A stretch of 6,420 nucleotides of DNA, taken from the NCBI GenBank assembly GCA_030673585.1, contig DAOVIU010000072.1, positions 1-6,420 on the forward strand, read 5' to 3'. Origin of the DNA: Pseudomonadota bacterium (lineage in GTDB: Bacteria > Desulfobacterota > BSN033 > G020346125). Positions 1 through 5,092 of the stretch are shown here, piece by piece (position 1 is the stretch's first letter; the number at the start of each line of letters is the position of its first letter). Under the pieces are notes generated by a model. The model had not been told where the DNA came from. It did not search any database and saw only the letters and a list, made by a program, of their open reading frames with translations. Made by a program: the position numbers and the translations under genes.

Positions 1-60
1 CCTCCTCCTTCACTTCCTCCTTCACTTCCTCCTTCGCTTCCTCCTTCACCTCCTCCTTCT
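1..60 (-). repeat. 12-base tandem repeat inside the Rho_N gene
   Basis: Five consecutive 12-base units of the form CTTCCTCCTTCA (plus strand) fill positions 1-60, with one to three base changes per unit. The array may continue beyond the left edge. On the minus strand each unit encodes Lys-Glu-Glu-Val or Lys-Glu-Glu-Ala, so copy-number changes would keep the frame and only lengthen or shorten the charged tail. Confidence 0.85.
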
Positions 61-202
61 CGACTCCACCGGATTTTCTGATGGCTTCAAGGAGCTCCTC
101 TTTTTTCATCGCGTGAACGCCCTCAATTTCGGGAATCTCCAGCGCAATCGCTCTCAGTTCCTTCGCCGTCGTCTTCTCCAGGGGTTTTTCCTTCTTTTCC
201 AT
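1..202 (-). CDS. Rho termination factor N-terminal (Rho_N) domain protein, partial at left edge
   Basis: This minus-strand gene starts at ATG 202-200 and runs off the left edge, leaving 67 residues visible. A strong Shine-Dalgarno AAGGAGGG lies just upstream of the ATG and decides the start. Residues about 8-43 (beginning LEKTTAKELRAIALEIP and containing EIEGVHAMKKEELLEAI) match the Rho_N / SAP-like helix-extended-loop-helix, which in transcription factor Rho and many small proteins binds nucleic acid. From residue 49 the chain becomes a KEEV/KEEA tetrapeptide repeat, strongly charged and probably helical or disordered. Small Rho_N proteins of this style are, to my knowledge, common in deltaproteobacteria. 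They are not Rho itself: no ATPase part is visible. The gene lies 18 bases after the stop of the yhhQ-type gene on the same strand, so the two may be cotranscribed. The exact role is unknown; nucleic-acid binding is inferred from the domain. Confidence 0.8.
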   Translation of the reverse strand, partial: MEKKEKPLEKTTAKELRAIALEIPEIEGVHAMKKEELLEAIRKSGGVEKEEVKEEAKEEVKEEVKEE

Positions 203-220
203 ATTTCCCTCCTTCTTAGG

Positions 221-871
221 TTATTTCCGAACTGACATCCTTTCCACGGAGTACCCTCTCCTTATGAGGAGAACCACAAGATAGACGAAAGGGGTGTCCA
301 AAACGGCAATGAGCACCTTGATGAAGTATTGCCCCTTCATCAGGGGAAAGACGGGCATGGTGCCATAGAAGGCAATGGTTATGAATATCAGGGTGTCGAT
401 GAATTGGGAAACGACCGTTGAGGCGGTGTTCCTCAACCAGAGATGCCTCTCCGCGGTCCACTTTCTCCAAATGTGGAAGGACCATACGTCGTGATATTGG
501 CTCGCCAAGTAGGCGATGAAACTGGCGATGATAATCCTGGACGTACTTCCCAGAACGGTGGAGAAGGCCCCCTATTCCCTCCAAAAGGGGGCCGCATCCC
601 AGGCCAGGGCCAGGCGGATGAGGAGAAATGTTGCGAGCTAGGTAATAAACCCGCTGAAGACCACGCGATTCGCTCGCTTCTTGCCCCAAATTTCGCTAAC
701 CACGTCAGTGACCACAAAGGTGATACAATAGGCCAGTACCCCGGCCGGCACGAAAAGGCCGAGCACGGTAATGATCTTGCTCGCCAGAACCGAGGAGATC
801 ACCAGGGCCCCGACGAACATCGATATCAGGAGAATGAAAGCCCTGTCCTCGTTTCTGCCGCCCTCTTTCAA
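221..871 (-). pseudogene. yhhQ: Queuosine precursor transporter (YhhQ/VUT, DUF165 family), interrupted by two in-frame TAG codons
   Basis: One frame from TTG 871-869 to TAA 223-221 gives 216 codons, close to the usual length of this integral membrane family. E. coli YhhQ imports the queuosine precursors preQ0 and preQ1 for tRNA modification. Family features are present throughout: hydrophobic helices near the N-terminus, VVTDVVSEIWGKKRANRVVFSGFI, then GAFSTVLGSTSRIIIASFIAYLASQYHDVW, the RHLWLRN block and VSQFIDTLIFITIAFYG. TAG codons occur at codon 78 (640-638, after SGFIT) and codon 100 (574-572, after PFWRE). There is no frameshift: family resemblance continues in the same frame on both sides of each stop. 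Intact relatives, as I recall, often carry Gln near the second site, consistent with CAG-to-TAG. The TTG start has a GAGGGG Shine-Dalgarno at 886-881, spaced 9 bases. The most likely reading is a recent pseudogene. Amber recoding is less likely because TAG ends two intact genes in this window. Confidence 0.85.
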
Positions 872-906
872 TGGATTTATCCCCTCAGACGTTGCTCCCT
901 ATCCGG

Positions 907-935
907 ATTAATTACATACTGATATCATGTCTCAA
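907..935 (-). promoter_or_regulatory. Weak sigma70-like promoter for the yhhQ-type / Rho_N unit
   Basis: On the minus strand TTGAGA (935-930) is followed 17 bases later by ATTAAT (912-907). Each hexamer matches its consensus at four of six positions. Transcription would start near position 900, giving a leader of about 30 bases before the TTG start. The match is modest and the region is AT-rich, so chance is possible. I see no preQ1 riboswitch in the leader. Confidence 0.25.
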
Positions 936-1089
936 AGGACTCCCGCTGATCCCGAGAATCTTCAAAAGCCTGCTCCCATGTGCTGGGACTTGTGAGTTAT
1001 TATAGTCGGCGAACTGGGTAAAATCAATGAATCGATAGCGGCAGTGTTTTAAGAACCCGGTTATCGGTGAACGTAATATCTTCCCTTCC

Positions 1090-1119
1090 TTGAAAAGCGG
1101 TTGAGCCACGAATTATACT
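1090..1119 (+). promoter_or_regulatory. Sigma70-like promoter immediately before the YdjM-family gene
   Basis: TTGAAA (1090-1095) and TATACT (1114-1119) are separated by 18 bases, each five of six to consensus. The expected transcription start, about 7 bases after the -10 box, falls on the A of the ATG at 1126. The mRNA would therefore be leaderless. The absence of a properly spaced Shine-Dalgarno before this ATG agrees with that reading. Confidence 0.5.
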
Positions 1120-1125
1120 GGTGGT

Positions 1126-2124
1126 ATGGATACCCCAACCCACGCCTTGGCCGGATACATGATCGCAAAGACCGGTCTAACCAGGGACACGGGAAAGTGG
1201 GGGACCATAGCCGGTCTCTCGGCCGCAATTTTCCCCGATATGGACCTCGTGCTGAGGCCTTTTTTCAGTGCGGAATTTACGCTCAAGTACCATAGACACC
1301 TCACCAACTCGGTCCTGCTGATCCTTCCCTTCTCCCTGCTCTTTGCGTGGTTTTTTGTCAAGATCTCCCGAAAGAAACGATTCTGGACATTCTTTGTGAT
1401 CTGGGCAGTTGAACTCCTCGCCCACACCTTTCTCGACCTCGTCACCTCTTACGGGACCATGCTCCTGAGCCCCTTCTCCGATTATCGGTTCACCCTGGAT
1501 TGGGTGTTCATTATCGACCTTTTTCTCCTGTCCACTTTTCTGTTTCCCTTAATCGCCCTTCACCTCTGGAAGAAAATGAGTCTAACTCTGGCAAGGGTTT
1601 CCGTGGTGCTCGCGGGCCTCTACATCTGCCTCTGCGCTTACAACCACTCACAGGCCCTTTCCTTGGCGAAAAACTACGCGCGACAGAAGAGCCTGACAAT
1701 CGAGGCTATTGCCTCGTTGCCCCAACCCATTTCTCCCTTCAACTGGGGGAATTATATCCTCACGGAGAAGAAGATCTATCGGGGGCTGGTCAATCTCATC
1801 GGAAAGGAAGAGAAATCCAAGGGGGAAGGGAACTTTCTGAGGCGCTTCTTGGCCCGCTACCAGCCTATCTCGAGAATCCAATATCGGGAATGGGACAGGT
1901 TCGAGAACTCCCCCTGGGTGGAGAAGGCCTTGAGGCTTGAAAGGGTGAAGACGTTCTACTGGTTTGCCCGCTTTCCCGTGGCAAGGGACAGGGGGGTCGT
2001 GAATGGAAATCAACGGGTGGAGTTCTTCGACCTCCGTTTCGGCTCCATCGAGGGAAGAAGGCCCTTTCTGTATGTCGTCGAATTCGACGGTGGGGGAAAT
2101 GTCGTCTTTCAGGGATTCCTCTGA
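1126..2124 (+). CDS. YdjM/DUF457-family membrane-bound putative metal-dependent hydrolase
   Basis: The product has 332 residues. It begins MDTPTHALAGYMIA, the typical opening of the YdjM / DUF457 family of inner-membrane proteins annotated as metal-dependent hydrolases; no substrate is established for the family. Candidate metal ligands in family positions are His6, Asp38 and Asp40 (FPDMD), His56 and His58 (YHRHLTNS), His100 and Asp104 (ELLAHTFLDLVTSYGT), and Asp125 and Asp131 (LDWVFIIDL). Where many relatives read THS after the HR motif, this one reads TNS, so one possible ligand is Asn61. Hydrophobic segments lie at about 62-80, 87-105, 126-147 and 155-172, followed by a soluble C-terminal half (about 175-332) that includes a YWFARFPV block. 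The start is fixed by the family N-terminus, although no good Shine-Dalgarno precedes it. It ends 27 bases before the xth remnant. Family assignment is secure; catalytic function is inferred. Confidence 0.85.
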   Translation: MDTPTHALAGYMIAKTGLTRDTGKWGTIAGLSAAIFPDMDLVLRPFFSAEFTLKYHRHLTNSVLLILPFSLLFAWFFVKISRKKRFWTFFVIWAVELLAHTFLDLVTSYGTMLLSPFSDYRFTLDWVFIIDLFLLSTFLFPLIALHLWKKMSLTLARVSVVLAGLYICLCAYNHSQALSLAKNYARQKSLTIEAIASLPQPISPFNWGNYILTEKKIYRGLVNLIGKEEKSKGEGNFLRRFLARYQPISRIQYREWDRFENSPWVEKALRLERVKTFYWFARFPVARDRGVVNGNQRVEFFDLRFGSIEGRRPFLYVVEFDGGGNVVFQGFL

Positions 2125-2151
2125 GGAAATTGGTAGTTTCCGGACGCTTCT

Positions 2152-2582
2152 ATGAGTACATCCTTCAGAGTGGCAAGCTTTAACGTAAATGGAATTCGGG
2201 CCCGCCTCTCGGTGCTCATGAGCTGGCTCCAGGAGGAGATGCCGGAAGTGATCTGCCTTCAGGAAACCAAGGTTCAGGACAGCGAGTTTCCCCGAGAGGG
2301 CCTGGGTTTCACCCCGAGGAACATCGAATCTTAGAGGAAGTACGGCAGTGGGGCCTGGTGGATGTCTTTCGCCTTCACGTGGCCGAGGGAAGCCATTACA
2401 CCTTCTGGGACTACCGCATAAGAAATGCTCTTGCCAGGGGAATGGGGTGGCGAGTAGATCATATCTGGGCCACAGAGCCCATGGCACGGAGGTCTAAACG
2501 CGCGTGGATCGACCAGAGACCTCGAAAGTCCGACAGGCCTTCCGATCACACGCCCATTTTGGCGGAGTTCGAGGTGGACTGA
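2152..2582 (+). pseudogene. xthA: Exodeoxyribonuclease III (xth/exoA family) remnant with internal deletion and frame change
   Basis: The 5' part, from ATG 2152, encodes an exonuclease III N-terminus: VASFNVNGIRAR, then the LQETK motif with its metal-binding Glu, then EFPREGLG. That frame ends at TAG 2332-2334. The 3' part continues in another frame from about 2307 (HPEEHRILEEVRQWGLVDVFR), passes through YTFWDYR and RVDHIWAT, and ends with the SDHTPILAEF motif and TGA 2580-2582. The family is usually about 255-270 residues; against E. coli ExoIII roughly 130 central residues are missing. The lost part includes the segment with the catalytic Tyr and the GDMN-type Asp/Asn motif. ExoIII acts in base-excision repair as an AP endonuclease and 3'-5' exonuclease; neither piece could fold into an active enzyme. 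Imperfect repeats TTTCCCCGAG (2287-2296) and TTTCACCCCGAG (2307-2318) lie at the junction. An assembly error is an alternative to a real deletion. Confidence 0.88.
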
Positions 2583-2595
2583 GCCAAGGGAGGAT

Positions 2596-3000
2596 TCAAC
2601 TTGAGCCTATCCAGGCCTTGTCTTCCTCGTGACCCCCAAAAGCCGCCATGGCCAAACAGAACCAGCCGATGATAAAGGCCGTTCCACCCACCGGCGTAAT
2701 TGCGCCGAGCCATCGCACACCGCCTAACGCGAGCATGTAGAGACTGCCTGAAAAAAGCAGCGTGCCGACCACAAATAACCAGCCCCCCGCGGTCAACAAT
2801 TTGTTGGCAGGTCGTTTTTCAGCAACCAATGCTACGAACAGAAGTGCCAGGGCATGGTATATCTGGTACCGTACGCCCGTTTCAAAAATCTCCAGGAGTT
2901 CCGGCGTCAGCCGTGCTTTCAAGGTATGGGCTCCAAAAGCGCCCAGGATAACCCCCAGGCCACCGAAGAGACCGCCGAAAAAGAAAAAGAGTCGCCTCAT
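2596..3000 (-). CDS. DUF423 / YgdD-family small membrane protein
   Basis: The product has 134 residues, the normal length for DUF423 (UPF0382, E. coli YgdD), a family of small integral membrane proteins without an established function. Family blocks visible are GAFGAH (20-25), ETGVRYQIYHALALL (40-54), GTLLFSGSLYML (79-90) and ITPVGGTAFIIGW (101-113). Four hydrophobic segments can be drawn at about 3-24, 44-60, 68-90 and 97-120. The start is ATG 3000-2998 with a clear GGGAGG Shine-Dalgarno at 3012-3007, spaced 6 bases. The stop is 13 bases from the end of the xth remnant, with which it converges; I see no clear shared terminator hairpin between them. It diverges from the dehydrogenase gene across a 159-base control region. 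Confidence 0.92.
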   Translation of the reverse strand: MRRLFFFFGGLFGGLGVILGAFGAHTLKARLTPELLEIFETGVRYQIYHALALLFVALVAEKRPANKLLTAGGWLFVVGTLLFSGSLYMLALGGVRWLGAITPVGGTAFIIGWFCLAMAAFGGHEEDKAWIGSS

Positions 3001-3092
3001 TTTTATCCTCCCGTTGTGTATCGTGATAGAAGTAAAACCGAGATGTAAAGCTCACTCGTGCCGGTGAAATGCCATATATAGAGTAAAATATG

Positions 3093-3113
3093 GTCAAAAC
3101 CACGCAGTTTGAC
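3093..3113. promoter_or_regulatory. Inverted repeat GTCAAA-N9-TTTGAC, candidate operator
   Basis: GTCAAA (3093-3098) and TTTGAC (3108-3113) form perfect 6-base arms around a 9-base spacer. Allowing one unpaired A, the arms extend to GTCAAAAC and GTTTGAC. The right arm overlaps the TTGACA -35 box of the plus-strand promoter, and the left arm reads TTGACC on the minus strand, facing the DUF423 gene. This placement suits a dimeric regulator binding between divergent genes, but the symmetry may only reflect two opposed -35-like boxes. Confidence 0.35.
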
Positions 3114-3138
3114 AAGATCTTGCCCATTTTGATAGCTT
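3109..3138 (+). promoter_or_regulatory. Sigma70-like promoter for the dehydrogenase-trmB-DUF4301 run
   Basis: A perfect TTGACA (3109-3114) is followed after 18 bases by TAGCTT (3133-3138), or after 17 bases by ATAGCT. The -10 box is weak and the -35 is consensus. Transcription would start near 3145, only a few bases before the AAAGGAG ribosome site at 3147-3153. Confidence 0.45.
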
Positions 3139-3159
3139 ATGCCGGGAAAGGAGAATACC

Positions 3160-4026
3160 ATGAAGATTGCACTATTTGGTACCGGATTATTAGGCTTCCC
3201 CATGGGTGAGAGGATACTCGACATGGATCATCAACTCGTCGTGTTCAACCGAACCCGGGAGAAAGCAGAGCCTCTCAAAGCTCTCGGCGCAGAGATAGCG
3301 GAGCACCCACATGACGCTCTTCGATCATCGGAATGCGCCATTCTGATGCTTGCAGATGCCCAAGCGATCCGTGAGGTGTTGCTTTCCCCACGTTCCCGAA
3401 GGGAGCTATCCGGGCGCACGGTCATTCAAATGGGGACCATATCCCCCACGGAGAGCACTGCTTTCAACACGGAAGTGCTCAATGCTGGGGGCGACTACTT
3501 CGAGGCGCCGGTATTGGGCAGCATCACGGAGGCGAAGGAGGGCACATTGATTTTGATGGTTGGAGCGTCTTCAGAACAATTTGAGCGCTGGCTAGAATTC
3601 CTTACGTGTTTCGGCCCGGATCCTCTTCTCATAGGACCCGTAGGGCATGCCTCAGGCCTTAAGCTCGCCCTGAATCAGTTCATCGCTTCCCTTGCGGCTT
3701 GCTTTGCGCTCAGCCTCGGCTTTGTTCAAAGGAGGGGGATCAACGTGGATCTCTTTTTAAATATCCTTCGTGGGAGCCCCCTCTACGCCCCTTTTTTTGA
3801 TAGGAAGCTCGAACGAATGATCTCGAGAAACCATTCAAATCCCTTTTTCTTCACCAAGAACCTCGCTAAGGATATTGATTTATTCCTGGATGAAGCACGA
3901 TCCATGAACATGGAGACTGCCGGCCTTGAGGGAGTAAGTCGTCTGGTGTCAATGGCCGTCGATAAAGGATATGCCGAGCAAGATTATTCTGCCCTAATTG
4001 ACATCACTGCTCCTGAGGTAAAATAG
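3160..4026 (+). CDS. Beta-hydroxyacid dehydrogenase (3-hydroxyisobutyrate dehydrogenase / GLYR1-type reductase)
   Basis: A 288-residue NAD(P)-dependent enzyme of full family length. Residues 4-16 (ALFGTGLLGFPMG) form the Rossmann GxGxxG loop. Asn30-Arg31-Thr32 after the second strand is the pattern often linked to NADP preference. EAPVLGS (115-121) is the substrate-binding motif, and GLKLALNQ (166-173) carries the expected catalytic Lys168 and Asn172. FFTKNLAKDIDLF (230-242) is the conserved helical segment before the C-terminus. The EAPVLGS and EGTLILMVG wording is closer to glyoxylate / succinic-semialdehyde reductases (GLYR1 group) than to classical 3-hydroxyisobutyrate dehydrogenase, so the substrate stays open. 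I chose ATG 3160, not ATG 3139, because AAAGGAG at 3147-3153 sits 6 bases before it and the Rossmann fold begins directly there. It is probably the first gene of the plus-strand run. Confidence 0.9.
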   Translation: MKIALFGTGLLGFPMGERILDMDHQLVVFNRTREKAEPLKALGAEIAEHPHDALRSSECAILMLADAQAIREVLLSPRSRRELSGRTVIQMGTISPTESTAFNTEVLNAGGDYFEAPVLGSITEAKEGTLILMVGASSEQFERWLEFLTCFGPDPLLIGPVGHASGLKLALNQFIASLAACFALSLGFVQRRGINVDLFLNILRGSPLYAPFFDRKLERMISRNHSNPFFFTKNLAKDIDLFLDEARSMNMETAGLEGVSRLVSMAVDKGYAEQDYSALIDITAPEVK

Positions 4027-4048
4027 TCGATTTTCAAGAGGTACTTGG

Positions 4049-4069
4049 ATGGCGCTCGCCTTGCGCTAA
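4049..4069 (+). CDS. Possible six-codon leader peptide (MALALR) before trmB
   Basis: ATG 4049 opens a six-codon frame ending at TAA 4067-4069. AAGAGG (4036-4041) lies 7 bases upstream as a usable Shine-Dalgarno. The stop ends 3 bases before the trmB ATG at 4073, which has no ribosome site of its own. This geometry would allow ribosomes that finish the minigene to re-initiate on trmB. The frame is very short and could be chance. Confidence 0.3.
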   Translation: MALALR

Positions 4070-4072
4070 TAC

Positions 4073-4996
4073 ATGCCAATGAACCCGGGCAATCCGTCCC
4101 TTAAATCCCTCATCCTCTGGCAGAAAGCGAAACGCCCCATAAACTGGCGCGAGCGGTTCAGACGGGAGACAATCCTCGAGGTTGAAATTGGCTTCGGATA
4201 CGGGGAATTTCTCGTTCGACAGGCGCAAGCGCACCCAGAACGGGACTTCGTGGGGCTCGAGCTGAAATGGGCCTCGGTCCAGAAAGCACTACGAAATATC
4301 GCCAAGGCAAATGCAATCAACGTGCGTTTACTACGGACAGACGCGCGAATTGCCTTTGACCGTCTCTTTCTCCCGCAGTCGTTGCATCGCGTTCACTCGC
4401 TTTTCCCCGATCCATGGCCCAAGAAGCGCCATACGAAACACCGCCTCTTCTCCCATGCTTTTCTTAGACTGCTCAACAGCCGCCTCGTAAGCGGCGGAGA
4501 GGCCCGAATAATTACCGACTATCAACCTTACTCTGATTGGATTTTGGAGCAGGTCCCCGGTACCGGGTTCGAGGTATTCTGTAAAATGATACCCCCTCGA
4601 TTCGGAACGAAATATGAAACCAAGTGGCACGAAAGTGGACAGAGGGAATTCTACGAGCTGAAACTCCTCAAACGTGAGCATGTCAAAATTCCCTTGAAGG
4701 AGGACAGGCCGTTGAAGACCTATCACCTTGAGCAGTTCGACCCCGACCGCTTTCATCCCATGGACGAGCGGGGTGAAACCGTCATTGAATTCAAGGAATT
4801 CCTCTACGATCCCAAACACCGGAAGGGAATGGCCCTGGTGGTGGTTGCAGAGGAGAACTTAACCCAAAATTTTTGGATTGAGATCGGCCAAAGCCGGGAG
4901 CGCTGGTATATCCGTCCCGCCCAAGGATGCGGGGTAGTGCCAACCGCAGGCGTTCAACGGGCACTGGATTTGGCCTACGACGCCGCCCACAGTTAG
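4073..4996 (+). CDS. trmB: tRNA (guanine-N7-)-methyltransferase TrmB with long C-terminal extension
   Basis: TrmB uses S-adenosylmethionine to methylate N7 of G46 in the tRNA variable loop. The visible signatures are EIGFGYGEFLV (38-48), the SAM-binding loop; GLELKW (61-66), whose acidic residue contacts the cofactor; DAR (90-92); FPDPWPKKRHTKHRL (111-125), the family hallmark; TDYQPYSDW (148-156); and GTKYETKW (178-185) near the end of the catalytic domain. The protein has 307 residues, against about 210-240 for most bacterial TrmB. Residues from about 203 form an extra C-terminal region of roughly 100 residues. Longer C-terminal regions are known in some TrmB, notably Aquifex. ATG 4073 is the first possible start after an in-frame TAA; ATG 4079 (Met3) is the only close alternative. 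Neither has a clear Shine-Dalgarno, so coupling to the short frame at 4049-4069 is possible. Confidence 0.95.
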   Translation: MPMNPGNPSLKSLILWQKAKRPINWRERFRRETILEVEIGFGYGEFLVRQAQAHPERDFVGLELKWASVQKALRNIAKANAINVRLLRTDARIAFDRLFLPQSLHRVHSLFPDPWPKKRHTKHRLFSHAFLRLLNSRLVSGGEARIITDYQPYSDWILEQVPGTGFEVFCKMIPPRFGTKYETKWHESGQREFYELKLLKREHVKIPLKEDRPLKTYHLEQFDPDRFHPMDERGETVIEFKEFLYDPKHRKGMALVVVAEENLTQNFWIEIGQSRERWYIRPAQGCGVVPTAGVQRALDLAYDAAHS

Positions 4997-5092
4997 CGGC
5001 ACTCCTTGTGCGCTCCGAAAATCTCTCCGCATTGATGACGCCTGAGGTCATACGAGTTGTAACCAGTTGGATTATATCGTAGGCTTTGAGTA

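Noticed and set aside
508..660. Frameshift as the cause of the yhhQ-type break.
   Set aside because: Translating straight through keeps family sequence in one frame before, between and after both TAG codons, so the damage is stop codons only.
872..906. preQ1 riboswitch ahead of the queuosine-precursor transporter.
   Set aside because: The leader lacks the C-rich hairpin and A-rich tail of preQ1-I and is too short for preQ1-II.
443..922. Plus-strand open frame of 159 codons opposite the yhhQ-type gene.
   Set aside because: The composition is that of a reverse shadow, whereas the minus-strand frame matches the transporter family throughout.
912..1109. Minus-strand open frame of 65 codons in the intergenic region.
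   Set aside because: No Shine-Dalgarno of note, no recognisable domain, and it covers both promoter-like sites; treated as chance.
1648..2487. Minus-strand open frame of 279 codons spanning the hydrolase end and the xth remnant.
   Set aside because: It crosses two recognised plus-strand genes and has no family motif or ribosome site; it is a shadow.
3139..3159. Upstream ATG 3139 as the start of the dehydrogenase.
   Set aside because: It would place the AAAGGAG ribosome site inside the gene and add seven residues before the Rossmann strand; ATG 3160 fits both signals.
4997..5092. Terminator between trmB and the DUF4301 gene.
   Set aside because: Only short imperfect inverted repeats (GCGGCAC/GTGCGC and TGAC/GTCA) are present, with no following T run.
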